64,000 nt of DNA from Bryobacterales bacterium (GCA_020854055.1 JADZGD010000039.1:62001-126000); one strand, 5' to 3'. Numbered from the stretch's first letter, positions 8,868 to 17,937 are shown. Numbers and translations: made by a program. The notes: generated by a model from the letters alone, not told the origin.

Positions 8868-11735
8868 CTACTTGACCAGCGCGGCGGCAATCCGCAGGCG
8901 CAGTTGATCGAGTTGTCCATCGGTGACCCGCTCGAAACGAATCTCACCGGCATCCTCTTCGTTTTGAAGATGCGTCTGTTCGGAGAGATCGAGCGCCGCG
9001 TCGATTGCCCGCTCCACGGCCTCACGGCCCCAACCCTTCTTCCGCGCCAGAAGCATCATGTACTCCACATCCTGCTGGCCGCGCCGGAATCCCTTGATGC
9101 GTAGCGAAGCGAACGGCTCCCTCAGGCCGAACTTTGTTCCGGGGTAGAACACCGTGAGCTCATCGGCCCGGTCCCAGGCCCCCATACCGCCATGTACGGT
9201 GTTCCAGGGCACGATCCCATCGGCGCCGCTGGTCCAGGCACGCCACGCCCAGGCCCGCATGGTGGCGTTGCTCTGGCGCGGGTGGTTCGTGTCGGCGTAG
9301 TGCCAGTAGCTGCGGCCGAAGCGGTTGCGGTTGTCCATCAGGTAGCGGTTCCTGGTGAAGAAATGGCGGCTCACGCAATCGATATCGAGCAGGCCCGGAA
9401 GCTGATCGCGGATGAAGTCCACATAGCTGATATCGGCGCGGAACACCATGGGCACGTCGGGGTATTCGGTGAGCCAGCGTTTGCCCAACTGACCGAAAAA
9501 GCAGAGCGCCCTGTAGTCGTCGTGATGATTCGGCTCATCGAGCAGCCACCAGGAAACGCCTCTGCCGATTCGAGCGGGATCCTTATAATAATACTTGTCG
9601 TTGAAAAAGATCTGATACCGGGTTCCCGTCCAGTGGCGCTCGCGGAAATGCTCGGCAAACTGGCGCGCGACAGCGGAAAAACGGTCCTGGTACTCGCGCG
9701 GAAAGCCCTCTTCGATCGGTCCGGCCTCAAGCGCGTGCCGCGTAATCAACTGGTGGTACTCCTCTGTTGTTCGCGCCCGTTCGGGAATGTTCCACTTGTA
9801 CATTTTGCGAAGATCGCCGGGCCAGTTCTCGAACAGAGCGAGATAGATGGTCTCCACCGGTACCGAAGCGCGAGGGAGATCCGCAAATGCCGCTCCGGAA
9901 ACCATCGGCCCAAAATGAGCGTCCCAGTCCTTCCAGCTTGCCACCTTGGTAGCAGCCCCCTCGCCAGTCAGCGGCGGGGCCTGGTCGGGCTCCGTGGTCC
10001 CGGTGTGCGAATAGCCGAGGATATCCAGGTTGGTGCGGTTCAGATGCGCGATCCGGTGATAGGACTGAAGCAACTTATGGTACTCCGGTGTGCCGCGTGA
10101 AATATCGTATCCTGCATTGACCCCGCTATAAGCATTCAGGTCCACCAGGAAATTCAGCTTATCGGGAAGCGCGAACGGCAACACGTCCACGTCCACCGCA
10201 ATCCGGCGTAAGATCCGGCCGCCGGCCTTTACGGCGATACTGCCGCTATGCACGCCCGGCGCCGCATCGTGCGGGATGTAGATATCCACAAACACCGGCT
10301 GCACCCGTTGATTCGGCACGCCGTTATCGGCACTGGGAAGGTCGAAGGTCCCGTTCAGGGGAAGCAGCACATCGGGGTACCAGGGGCGTGTGGGGCTGGT
10401 GTCCTTGTCGTCCGGAATCATCCACTCGCGATACAGTTGTATGGCTCCGGTCTGGCGAAAAACAGGCGGCAGCTTGGACCCGGCAAACAACGGCTTGTCC
10501 ACTGTAACCGCGATGTCCTTCAGTGGACTCCCGCTCTCCACGGCCACCTGGAAAGCGACAAACTCATTCCGCGCTCCGGTCAACCGGACACCGCCGCGCC
10601 AGATGGGCCCCCCTTCGAGAACGGCTCCCGTTTGTGGATTCACCTTGTGGAGTTCCGGAAAGGACCACACTCTTACCTCACCGCCGGTTCCCGTTTCTCC
10701 CCCGGCTTCGGGTGCCGCCACCGCGGGCAGCGAGGGCCATGCCCGCGAATACGCCCGTGCCTTCCCCAGCAGGCTTACCGGGCCGGCTTGCCCGCTCGCG
10801 CTGATGCCGCGCGCGGCGAAGTAGTATTGCCTGCCCGGCTCCAAGTGCTCGACGATAGCGTCTACTTCATCCTGAGGTGCGTTGGAATTTGCCAGCCGGC
10901 TGGATTTCGGGGTTAGCGGATTGAGCATCCAGCGCGGCACGGGCAAGGCAGTCTCGAAATTCTTTGCCGTGATGGGATCTTCCCGGTAACGCAACTCGTA
11001 ACGCGCGGCGTGGGCGCCGCCAAATCGCAGGATGACGCTGCCAGGCCGCAATACGGTGCGCCCCAGGGCCTGGGCGGAACGCGGCGCCAAAGCTTGCACC
11101 TGGCCTGCTTGCGCGGTATCGCGTGTGCCCTCTACGATCAGGACCGGTGGGTCGGCGCTCTCCCGGCTGCTGATCCTGTGATGTGTAAAGGTCTGTCCCT
11201 TTTCGTCCGTCAGCATCAGGCCGAACTGGTCGCCGGTGGCGAGAGCCGTCACAACCGGCGCCGGGATATCGATCTCGTACCAGCCATCACCGGCATCCCG
11301 CGCCCGCACATAGGCATAAAGGCTGCCGCTCAAGCTGAAGGAGACGTCGGTAAGGTCCGACCCGGCGTAGGACCAGGGCCGGCCCTTAGCCGCCTGCATG
11401 TAATTCATTTCGCTTTCCGACCACGGACCAGAGCCGCTGATGGTTGAAATTCCGACCATGGTGAGCGGGACCGGGTCGGGACTGCGCCGCACGCGCAGGG
11501 TGGCCTTCCCGATACGCATGCCCTTGGCGGCAGCCATATCGAACGCCAGTAGCGCAAAGCTGTTGCGGCTGTTGATAATCAACTGCCGGTCGGAGCCGTG
11601 ATTCACCAGTTCGCGGCCGGGTGATCTCCACGGTGTGGACTCAACCCAGTTATCCGCCGTGACAGGACATTGGACACGCTCCGCCGCGCTGGCGCCCACT
11701 GCAAGCAGAGCACACAAGAATACCAGGCTATTCAT
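8868..11735 (-). CDS. secreted DUF4091 / glycoside-hydrolase-like multidomain protein
   Basis: A large exported protein (about 955 aa) likely acting on extracellular carbohydrate. Order: signal peptide (SLVFLCALLAVGASAA); a CBM96/DNRLRE-like beta domain (about 20-200, SFALLAFDMAAAKG, KATLRVRR); a fibronectin-III-like segment (about 215-335, containing YELRYRED and GRQYYFAARGISASGQAG); a beta region; a central barrel-like part (GYSHTGTTEPDQ, SWWLLDEPNHHDDY); and a C-terminal DUF4091 block ending in PFASLRIKGFRRGQQDVEYM. DUF4091 is related to GH123-type enzymes. It is divergent from a sulfatase, which suggests a shared sulfated-glycan substrate. A GTG three codons upstream of the chosen ATG is also possible. 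Confidence 0.8.
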   Translation of the reverse strand: MNSLVFLCALLAVGASAAERVQCPVTADNWVESTPWRSPGRELVNHGSDRQLIINSRNSFALLAFDMAAAKGMRIGKATLRVRRSPDPVPLTMVGISTISGSGPWSESEMNYMQAAKGRPWSYAGSDLTDVSFSLSGSLYAYVRARDAGDGWYEIDIPAPVVTALATGDQFGLMLTDEKGQTFTHHRISSRESADPPVLIVEGTRDTAQAGQVQALAPRSAQALGRTVLRPGSVILRFGGAHAARYELRYREDPITAKNFETALPVPRWMLNPLTPKSSRLANSNAPQDEVDAIVEHLEPGRQYYFAARGISASGQAGPVSLLGKARAYSRAWPSLPAVAAPEAGGETGTGGEVRVWSFPELHKVNPQTGAVLEGGPIWRGGVRLTGARNEFVAFQVAVESGSPLKDIAVTVDKPLFAGSKLPPVFRQTGAIQLYREWMIPDDKDTSPTRPWYPDVLLPLNGTFDLPSADNGVPNQRVQPVFVDIYIPHDAAPGVHSGSIAVKAGGRILRRIAVDVDVLPFALPDKLNFLVDLNAYSGVNAGYDISRGTPEYHKLLQSYHRIAHLNRTNLDILGYSHTGTTEPDQAPPLTGEGAATKVASWKDWDAHFGPMVSGAAFADLPRASVPVETIYLALFENWPGDLRKMYKWNIPERARTTEEYHQLITRHALEAGPIEEGFPREYQDRFSAVARQFAEHFRERHWTGTRYQIFFNDKYYYKDPARIGRGVSWWLLDEPNHHDDYRALCFFGQLGKRWLTEYPDVPMVFRADISYVDFIRDQLPGLLDIDCVSRHFFTRNRYLMDNRNRFGRSYWHYADTNHPRQSNATMRAWAWRAWTSGADGIVPWNTVHGGMGAWDRADELTVFYPGTKFGLREPFASLRIKGFRRGQQDVEYMMLLARKKGWGREAVERAIDAALDLSEQTHLQNEEDAGEIRFERVTDGQLDQLRLRIAAALVK

Positions 11736-11881
11736 TTCGGCCACACGGGGATTCTACGCCGCTCCGACACCGCGAATCAACGAACGGTTAGAATGTATTG
11801 GCCGGGTATACGCGGTGGCGCGCTCAATGGAGCAATTTCCTCATCCGGTACGAGATTTGTTCTGAAGGAGAACCAGTTGGC

Positions 11882-13267
11882 ATGGCCATGAACCACGGTT
11901 CCGGCCGCCGGGATGTGCTCAAAAGCATGGTTGCCGGCGGAGCTTTTTGGGCGGCTACTTCACCTCCTCCGAACATTCTTTACCTGCACTCGCACGACAC
12001 CGGACGCTATCTTGAACCTTACGGTTTTGGTGTACCCGCGCCCAACCTCACGAAACTGGCCTCCGAAGGCGTCTTGTTCCGGCAGGTATTCACGGCAGCG
12101 CCCACCTGTTCACCCAGCCGCGCAGCGATGCTCACCGGCCAGTCCCCTCACGCCAGCGGAATGACCGGCTTGGCTCACCGGGGCTTTCGTCTGAACGATT
12201 ACAAGCAGCACATCCTCTACCCTCTTCGGAGCGCCGGATACCGCTCCATCCTGGCCGGTTTGCAACATATCGCCGTGGATAGAACCGCTATTGGCTATGA
12301 CGAAGTCTTCCGGCCGCGTAGCGACCGCGCGGCCGATGTGACTCCGCTTGCCGAGAAGTTTCTCCGCAGCCGGCCGAAAGGGCCATTCTTCCTCGATTGT
12401 GGCTTCCACGAGACACACCGCAAGTTCCACGAACCCGGCCCGGCTGAGAATTCGAACCTCTGCCAACCGGCGGCGATTCACCCGGACACCCCCGCCACCC
12501 GCCAGGACATGGCGGCCTTCCACGCCAGCGCCCGCGTCCTCGATACCGCCGCAGGCGAGATTCTGCGAGCGCTGGAAGACTCCGGTCTGGCCGCCAGCAC
12601 GTTGGTCATCTCCACCACCGATCATGGTATTCCCTTCCCCGGAATGAAATGCAACTTGACCGGCCACGGCACCGGCATCTCGTTGATTATGCGCGGCCCA
12701 GGCGGCTTTTCGGGCGGGAAAACCTGCGACGCGCTGATCTCCAACATCGACCTCTATCCGACCCTATGCGAACTGGCCGGAACCGGGTGCCCCGCCTGGG
12801 CGAGCGGACGTTCGCTGTTGCCGCTGATCCGCGGTGAAAAACAGGAGATCAACGATTACGTATTCTCCGAGGTCAGCTATCACGCCGCCTATGAGCCCAA
12901 ACGCGCCGTCCGCTCGAAACGCTGGAACTACATCCGCCGCTTCGACCAGCGCGGCAAGCCCTGCCTGCCGAACTGCGACGACGGCCCCACCAAATCCGTC
13001 TGGCTCGATAACGGCTGGCGCAATCAGAAGATGGCGCGCGAAGACCTGTTCGATCTGATCCTCGACCCGGCTGAGCGGTGCAACCTCGCCGGCGACCCGC
13101 GCCTTCGCACCGTCCTCGATGAGATGCGCGCGCGGTTAGACGACTGGATGCGTGAAACCAAGGATCCACTGCTGAACGGACCTGTCCCCCCGCCCGCGGG
13201 CGCCCGGGTGAACAACCCGGACGGCACCTCGCCGGGTGAGACTCCTTCCGGCGTGAATGTCTGGTGA
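11882..13267 (+). CDS. Tat-exported sulfatase (formylglycine-dependent, heparan N-sulfatase-like)
   Basis: Hydrolyses a sulfate ester or sulfamate. The formylglycine site CSPSRAAMLTG (Cys76) matches CxPxR, metal ligands are suggested in LHSHDTGRY and STTDHG, and the length of 461 aa fits type I sulfatases. The opening resembles N-sulfoglucosamine sulfohydrolase-like members. The N-terminus GRRDVLKSMVAGGAFWA looks like a Tat signal, consistent with export after cytoplasmic Cys maturation. Start: ATG 11882 with GGAG about 10 bases upstream; the frame is open a further 28 codons without support. Divergent from the DUF4091 protein. No formylglycine-generating enzyme is in the window. Confidence 0.88.
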   Translation: MAMNHGSGRRDVLKSMVAGGAFWAATSPPPNILYLHSHDTGRYLEPYGFGVPAPNLTKLASEGVLFRQVFTAAPTCSPSRAAMLTGQSPHASGMTGLAHRGFRLNDYKQHILYPLRSAGYRSILAGLQHIAVDRTAIGYDEVFRPRSDRAADVTPLAEKFLRSRPKGPFFLDCGFHETHRKFHEPGPAENSNLCQPAAIHPDTPATRQDMAAFHASARVLDTAAGEILRALEDSGLAASTLVISTTDHGIPFPGMKCNLTGHGTGISLIMRGPGGFSGGKTCDALISNIDLYPTLCELAGTGCPAWASGRSLLPLIRGEKQEINDYVFSEVSYHAAYEPKRAVRSKRWNYIRRFDQRGKPCLPNCDDGPTKSVWLDNGWRNQKMAREDLFDLILDPAERCNLAGDPRLRTVLDEMRARLDDWMRETKDPLLNGPVPPPAGARVNNPDGTSPGETPSGVNVW

Positions 13268-13334
13268 GCCCGCTGGTGTTTAGTCTGCGAATTTTTGCTG
13301 CCTGCGCGCACTACAGGCTCAGGAGGCGCTCCAC

Positions 13335-13796
13335 GTGAAAACAGCAAAAATCGTGATGGGAATCGTAGTGTGGGCAGGGGCCGTTCAGGCGCAGTCCCGG
13401 CCGGCACCCACCGCCCGCCAGACCCCGGCGATAACGCCCGCCGGCCACGCACCCACGGCGCACAGGCGAGTCAAGCCCCCTTCAGCCTCCGCCGGAGCCA
13501 CCGCATCCGACGATGCCGCGCTGGAAAGGCGCATTCGCGAAAGACTGAGCCGTTCCAAACTGGGTACCGATCCCATCCAGGTTACCGTGCGGCAGGGCGT
13601 GGCGACTTTTGAGGGGGAAACTCGGGTGATCCAGCGCAAAGGAGCGGCCACGCGAATCGCACATAGCGCCGGAGCGGTTCGGGTTGAGAACCATATCCGG
13701 CTCTCGGAAGAGGCCAGACGCGCGGCGGCCGCCAACCTGGCGAAAGGCCGGCGCAGGGCGCAGGTGGTGCGCGGAGAGCCGCGCGGCCAGCGCTAA
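13335..13796 (+). CDS. exported BON-domain protein
   Basis: A 153-aa exported protein with a signal peptide (IVMGIVVWAGAVQAQ), a Pro/Ala/Thr-rich linker, and one BON domain (about 60-128). In it RIRERLSRSKLGTDPIQVTVRQGVATFEGE and the following VENHIRL strand are recognisable as halves of the fold. BON domains bind membranes or peptidoglycan in the periplasm. A basic tail follows. The GTG start at 13335 is fixed by a perfect AGGAGG 8 bases before it. It converges with ccmD with 10 bases between the stops, and lies 67 bases after the sulfatase, perhaps co-transcribed. Confidence 0.8.
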   Translation: MKTAKIVMGIVVWAGAVQAQSRPAPTARQTPAITPAGHAPTAHRRVKPPSASAGATASDDAALERRIRERLSRSKLGTDPIQVTVRQGVATFEGETRVIQRKGAATRIAHSAGAVRVENHIRLSEEARRAAAANLAKGRRRAQVVRGEPRGQR

Positions 13797-13806
13797 AGGA
13801 AAGGCG

Positions 13807-13956
13807 CTACTTGCGCTCCTCCACCATATGCCGCAACCCCTCCAACTCCCGCTTCAGGTTACGCTCCCGAGCCGCCAGCATGCCAACGTAAATGGCCAAT
13901 ACCGCCCATACGGCCGCCAGCCCGTAGAACATGAACGTGATATTCCGCGAATCCAT
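13807..13956 (-). CDS. ccmD: CcmD-like small membrane protein, heme exporter subunit
   Basis: A 49-aa protein easily missed because of its size. A single membrane segment (FMFYGLAAVWAVLAIYVGML) is followed by a basic amphipathic tail (ARERNLKRELEGLRHMVEERK), the CcmD pattern. AGGAGAGG lies about 9 bases upstream of the ATG, and it follows ccmC closely (15 bases). CcmD helps release heme-loaded CcmE from the CcmABC complex. It is the last gene of the operon. Confidence 0.82.
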   Translation of the reverse strand: MDSRNITFMFYGLAAVWAVLAIYVGMLAARERNLKRELEGLRHMVEERK

Positions 13957-13971
13957 TATCTGAAGCCTCTC

Positions 13972-14646
13972 CTAAATTGCATGAGCCATCCGCCGGATGG
14001 CATCAATTTCGCGCTTGGCCGACTCCTGCCTCATCCGGATGGCGACAAACACCAGCCCCAGCAGCAGGAACGGGATCCAGTTGAGAAACAGCATATTCCA
14101 GTAGGATGGATCCATCGATCCGCCACCCCACACCACCGGCTGCGGATGCTGTGTCCGCCACCACTTGATGGAAAACCAGACAATCGGCACGTCGGCGAAG
14201 GCGAAGATCGAAAAAACCGCCGACACGCGGGCCCTCTGGGTCGGCTCCTCCACCGCGCGGCGTAACATCAGATATCCCGAATAGAGCAGCCAGCAGACCA
14301 ACATGGAGGTCAGTCGCGGATCCCAGGTCCACCAGATCCCCCAGATTTCGCGTCCCCAGATCATACCGCTGATCAGGTTCGCCGCACCGAAAGCCAGCCC
14401 CACCTCGGTTACCGCCACTGCGAAGGCATCGAATTTCAGGTTGCCCCTTACCAGGTACAGAATGCTCGCCACCAGCGCGGCGAAGAAGCCCAGAAAGGCC
14501 GTCCAGGCCGCCGGCACGTGAAAGAAAATGATCCGGAAGATCGCCCCCTGCATCACCTCATCGGGCAGTTGAGCCATGACGAGTAAGTTGCGCACCAGCA
14601 GCAATCCGGCAACTCCAATCATTACCAACAGGACCGGTTTTCGCAT
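13972..14646 (-). CDS. ccmC: heme exporter / heme-handling protein CcmC
   Basis: Polytopic inner-membrane protein with about six transmembrane helices that loads heme onto CcmE. The tryptophan-rich WWD motif GIWWTWDPRLTSML is clear, flanked by the His-containing FFHVPAAW segment and a later IVWFSIKWWRTQHP stretch. The length of 224 aa is close to the family norm. ATG 14646 begins right before the first helix; a TTG five codons upstream (14661) is an alternative. Seven to twenty bases separate it from ccmB, and all genes here are in one minus-strand operon. Confidence 0.93.
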   Translation of the reverse strand: MRKPVLLVMIGVAGLLLVRNLLVMAQLPDEVMQGAIFRIIFFHVPAAWTAFLGFFAALVASILYLVRGNLKFDAFAVAVTEVGLAFGAANLISGMIWGREIWGIWWTWDPRLTSMLVCWLLYSGYLMLRRAVEEPTQRARVSAVFSIFAFADVPIVWFSIKWWRTQHPQPVVWGGGSMDPSYWNMLFLNWIPFLLLGLVFVAIRMRQESAKREIDAIRRMAHAI

Positions 14647-14667
14647 CGTAATTTTATCCAACTAGTT

Positions 14668-15348
14668 TTACCCAACCAGCACCGTATCCACCAACGCTAC
14701 CGCCAGCGCGGTGAAAATGACATCAAACCCCACCAAAAAGCGTAGCCAAACCATCTGACCGGCGTCGAGCGACGGCTCCCCCAGCAGAACTGTAGTCAAC
14801 TGGATGGCCGCCATCAGGCACGGGATCATCAGCGGGTACACCAGCATGGGAAGCATCAACTCCCGCAGCCGCAGGTTCACGGTCAACGCGCTGAACATGG
14901 TTCCCACCACCGTCAATCCCCAGGTCGCCAGCGCCATCACACCGAACAGCGTCCAGAAACTTCCTACGATTCGAGCGTTGTAAAAGACCAGGAACACCGG
15001 CAGTCCGACCAATTCCACCGCCAGCAGCAGCAGCAGATTGGCCACCGATTTTCCCAGAAACAGCGCCGAGGCCGGTACCGGCGAGGCTAGAAGCGCGTCC
15101 AGACAGTCGTTTTGCAACTCGCGCGCAAAACTGCGGTTCAAAATCAGCGCGCCGGCAAAAGCGAAGACGATCCACAGCAGCCCGCCCGAGAACTCGCGCG
15201 TCGATTCGGCCGAGGGGTCGAAAGCAAAGCTGAACAGGATCAGAATCACCAGCGAGAAGGAGACCGAGGCATTCACCGCCTCCTTCGTGCGAAGCTCCGA
15301 GCGGAGGTCCTTGAAGGCGACGGTCAGTATCTGCCGGGCGTATCGCAC
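14668..15348 (-). CDS. ccmB: heme ABC exporter permease CcmB
   Basis: Six-helix permease of the CcmAB transporter (226 aa). The start RQILTVAFKDLRSELRTKE is typical of the family, followed by hydrophobic helices such as LLWIVFAFAGALILNRSFARE and the conserved DCLDALLASPVPASALFLGK loop. The GTG start directly abuts the ccmA stop, indicating translational coupling. CcmAB powers release of holo-CcmE rather than exporting heme itself. Confidence 0.92.
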   Translation of the reverse strand: MRYARQILTVAFKDLRSELRTKEAVNASVSFSLVILILFSFAFDPSAESTREFSGGLLWIVFAFAGALILNRSFARELQNDCLDALLASPVPASALFLGKSVANLLLLLAVELVGLPVFLVFYNARIVGSFWTLFGVMALATWGLTVVGTMFSALTVNLRLRELMLPMLVYPLMIPCLMAAIQLTTVLLGEPSLDAGQMVWLRFLVGFDVIFTALAVALVDTVLVG

Positions 15349-16047
15349 TCAGGCCTCTCCGTAGTTGCGGTACAGCCAGGTTGGATCTGCCAGCATCTCG
15401 CCGGTCCGCTCACCGCAGTAGGCCAGCCGGCCGCGATTGATCAGGGCAACGTCGGTAGCCAGTTCCAGCGCCTCGCGAAGCTGGTGGGTCGACATGATGA
15501 TGGTGCGGCCGCTGTCCCGGGCTTCCACCAGCAATCCCTGCAGCACGGCAATTGCCCGGTCGTCCAGCGCCGTAAACGGCTCATCGAGCAACAACACCGA
15601 AGGGTTGTGAAGGAAGGCCCTCGCCACCGCCAGGCGCTGCCGCATGCCGCGCGAGAACTCGCGCACCAGGCCGTTTTTGACGCGCTCCAAGCCGGTCTTC
15701 TCAAGCCAGGCCAGCGCTGTTTCGGCGGGCCGCGGCAAGCCGTAGAGACGGGCGAAGAGTTGAAGATTTTCCAGCGCCGACAACTCGTCGTAGACGGCGA
15801 TTCCGTGGCCCAGAATGCCGATCCGCGACCGGGACTCCGCTGCCGCCGCGTCTTTACCGAACAGCGTCACCTGCCCTTTGGAGGCACGCGACAGCCCGGC
15901 CAGAATCCGCAGCATCGTCGTTTTCCCGGCGCCGTTGCGGCCCAGCAGGGCCAGGCAGCGCCCCTCGGCCACCTCGAAGCTGATCTCCCGCAGCGCCGGA
16001 TAGTCCCCGTAGAACTTCCAGATTCGCGCGGCCGCCACCGCATTCAT
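15349..16047 (-). CDS. ccmA: heme ABC exporter ATP-binding protein CcmA
   Basis: ABC ATPase of 232 aa. Walker A is LLGRNGAGKTTML, the signature EFSRGMRQRLAVARAFL, Walker B VLLLDEPFTALDD, and the switch His is in IIMSTHQLREA. It energises heme handling with CcmB. Its ATG overlaps the TGA of the preceding membrane-anchored protein gene by one base (TGATG), which ties that uncharacterised gene to the ccm operon. Confidence 0.94.
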   Translation of the reverse strand: MNAVAAARIWKFYGDYPALREISFEVAEGRCLALLGRNGAGKTTMLRILAGLSRASKGQVTLFGKDAAAAESRSRIGILGHGIAVYDELSALENLQLFARLYGLPRPAETALAWLEKTGLERVKNGLVREFSRGMRQRLAVARAFLHNPSVLLLDEPFTALDDRAIAVLQGLLVEARDSGRTIIMSTHQLREALELATDVALINRGRLAYCGERTGEMLADPTWLYRNYGEA

Positions 16048-17066
16048 CAGCGGCGTTTCTCCTCGCGTTTGGCTGCCGGCGCGGCGGTCTCCGGTCCAAC
16101 CTCCGAACCCCGCCGGTACAGCATCACGAACCCAACCCCCAAAATAGCCAGCGCCAGGGCTACCAGCACGAAACGGTGGTCATAGATGGGAGGCAGGATC
16201 TCGTCGATCCCCGGTCCGCTATCTTCCTCGTTGCCGCCGGCGGTCTCGGCCGCCGCGCGCAGCGAACCGGTGCCCTCGATCTTCACATCGTACCGGGCGC
16301 CGTTCACCTGATAGAGGAATGCCTTGGTCTGCGGCTCCTGGCCCATGCCGGCAATCATGGGGCCGCTGAGCGTCACCCCCTGTGGAACAATCAACCGCGT
16401 GGGAGCGCTGGTATCGAGCACCCGGCTGCTGAACTCGCCGCCCGGCGAGAACGGCACCGAGTAAAGGATGTCGATTCGCGTATCGCCCGGCTTGATCGGG
16501 AACTCCACCTTGTAGATGCCGGTCTTGCCAGTCTTGGCAGCCGTGCGGTCGAGCGGCAAACCGCCCGGCGCGGTCGCCCGGACCTGCACCTCGCCCTTGG
16601 CGGCCGCGGGCAAAAAGAACCGCAGCGCGCCTTCGGACGGATTGTAGAAAGTCTTGTTGCCCCCGTTAGCGAAGAACCACGTCTCGGAGACCGAGAGATT
16701 GGCGTCGCCCGGCTCGAACAGCACCAGGTGCTGGCTCACCTTCGCCGCGCCGGCAGTCTTGGAAACGTCAAACACCTGAATCCCCAGGTTGGTTGTCGGC
16801 GAGCCAGGCGTGAGTACCTGGTTGTAACCCACTCCCTGCCAATCCGCCTGCAGCAACACCGGACCCGGCGGGCTCTTCTCCAGCGTGAACGAGCCATCCG
16901 CGCCGGTGGTCGCCGACCCTAGCGGTTCCATGCCGGCCTCGCTCATGGCCATCATCGCCACCGTTACCCCGGGTTGGGGCTTCCCGGTGGTGCCGTTCGT
17001 CACGACTCCGGAGACCGCCGCCCACAGTGGAGCTGCCGCCAGCGCAAGCAACGCCACGCACCTCAA
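16047..17066 (-). CDS. membrane-anchored secreted protein inside the ccm operon (carboxypeptidase-regulatory-like domain)
   Basis: Not a classical Ccm component. About 339 aa: signal peptide (CVALLALAAAPLWA); a carboxypeptidase-regulatory-like beta domain (about 17-110, SGVVTNGTTGKPQPGVTV then GADGSFTLEK); a second beta-rich region (about 115-270); an acidic linker (GGNEEDSGPGIDEILPP); one C-terminal helix (FVLVALALAILGVGFVMLY); and a basic cytoplasmic tail. It is thus mostly periplasmic. I place the start at TTG 17066, which overlaps the stop of the zinc-ribbon gene and has GGGGG upstream; an earlier in-frame start at 17108 would overlap that gene by 46 bases. A role in periplasmic apocytochrome or heme handling is inferred from position only. 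Confidence 0.7.
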   Translation of the reverse strand: MRCVALLALAAAPLWAAVSGVVTNGTTGKPQPGVTVAMMAMSEAGMEPLGSATTGADGSFTLEKSPPGPVLLQADWQGVGYNQVLTPGSPTTNLGIQVFDVSKTAGAAKVSQHLVLFEPGDANLSVSETWFFANGGNKTFYNPSEGALRFFLPAAAKGEVQVRATAPGGLPLDRTAAKTGKTGIYKVEFPIKPGDTRIDILYSVPFSPGGEFSSRVLDTSAPTRLIVPQGVTLSGPMIAGMGQEPQTKAFLYQVNGARYDVKIEGTGSLRAAAETAGGNEEDSGPGIDEILPPIYDHRFVLVALALAILGVGFVMLYRRGSEVGPETAAPAAKREEKRR

Positions 17067-17467
17067 TTGGCACCCCCTTGCCCCATCGGCTTTCCGCACT
17101 CGCCACAAAACTTCAGCGGCTGCGGGAAACCGGCGTTGCAGTGCGGGCAGACTGTGCCGGAAACCGGTGGCGGTGCCGCTACTGGCGGCTCCGGTTGGGG
17201 GGTACCCTGCAACCGGTCAATCTCGGCCAGCACCCCCACCAATTCCTGTTGGAGCCCGGTTTTGGTCTGTTGATAGTCGGCCTCGGAGAGCTTGCCCACC
17301 CGGTATTCAAACTGCAAATCGCGAAGGTTCTCGTAAATGCGGGCGCGCCGCTCTTCAAGGTGCGCCACCGGGGAAAGTGGTTCAAAGCGGGGTAGATCGC
17401 GCTTCCTCACGGACAAAGTGAACGCGATAACGGCGATCGTCAGCAGCAGGGCGAAAACGAGAATCAT
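17063..17467 (-). CDS. CcmI-like membrane protein with C-terminal zinc ribbon
   Basis: A 134-aa protein: one N-terminal helix (LVFALLLTIAVIAFTLSV), a coiled-coil segment (ARIYENLRDLQFEYRVGKLSEADYQQTKTGL, about 42-75) that resembles the N-terminal part of CcmI, a Pro-rich linker, and a C-terminal zinc ribbon formed by CPHC (about 107-110) and CGEC (about 121-124). CcmI normally presents apocytochromes through TPR repeats; here those are replaced by the ribbon. ATGA overlap with ccmH upstream and the TTG overlap downstream show a tightly coupled operon. The CcmI relationship is inferred from the helix/coiled-coil pattern. Confidence 0.72.
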   Translation of the reverse strand: MILVFALLLTIAVIAFTLSVRKRDLPRFEPLSPVAHLEERRARIYENLRDLQFEYRVGKLSEADYQQTKTGLQQELVGVLAEIDRLQGTPQPEPPVAAPPPVSGTVCPHCNAGFPQPLKFCGECGKPMGQGGAN

Positions 17468-17937
17468 GAATCGAAACTGGAGAGGTCTTTTTCGATGCTT
17501 TCCCGATAGCGGTTGTACTCTTCCGCGCTGATCGCGGGCGCCACGGCCGCGCGCGGCCGCGAAAACCGTCTAATCACATACCACAGGATGAGCAGCCCGA
17601 ATGCCAGACCGGCAAACGGCATCACCCACGCCACCAGGTTGAACCCCTCCGACGGCGGCTTCACCAGAATGACCTTGCCGTACTCCTTTACAAAACTGTC
17701 AATAATTTCCGTGTCCGGGCTTCCGCCGTTCACCATGGCCAAAATCTTCAGGCGGACCGGATCCGAGAAATGGCAGTTGATCATGTTGCAACTGGTAACC
17801 GTGGCGCCACAGCCGCACTGGCACATCAACTGCTCTCCGATGCGGCGCACGCTGGCGTTGGCCAGCGGCGTACCCGTCTGGGCCAGGCACGCCGCCACCA
17901 GGGTCAGTAGCAACAGGCTACTTGTGAACTGTTTCAT
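17464..17937 (-). CDS. ccmH: CcmH-like cytochrome c biogenesis protein with atypical cysteine motif
   Basis: A 157-aa protein: signal peptide with a lipobox-like LVAAC (Cys17), a short helical periplasmic domain and a C-terminal membrane helix (FNLVAWVMPFAGLAFGLLILWYVI). CcmH proteins reduce apocytochrome CxxCH sites via LRCxxC; here the region reads EQLMCQCGCGATVTSCNM with cysteines at 39, 41, 43, 50 and 55. The flanking helical pattern, including IIDSFVKEYGKVILVKPPSEG, is clearly CcmH-like. The ATG at 17937 (AGGACAG upstream) overlaps the ccmF end by 20 bases. A start 12 codons upstream would place charged residues before the signal peptide, so I reject it. Confidence 0.85.
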   Translation of the reverse strand: MKQFTSSLLLLTLVAACLAQTGTPLANASVRRIGEQLMCQCGCGATVTSCNMINCHFSDPVRLKILAMVNGGSPDTEIIDSFVKEYGKVILVKPPSEGFNLVAWVMPFAGLAFGLLILWYVIRRFSRPRAAVAPAISAEEYNRYRESIEKDLSSFDS

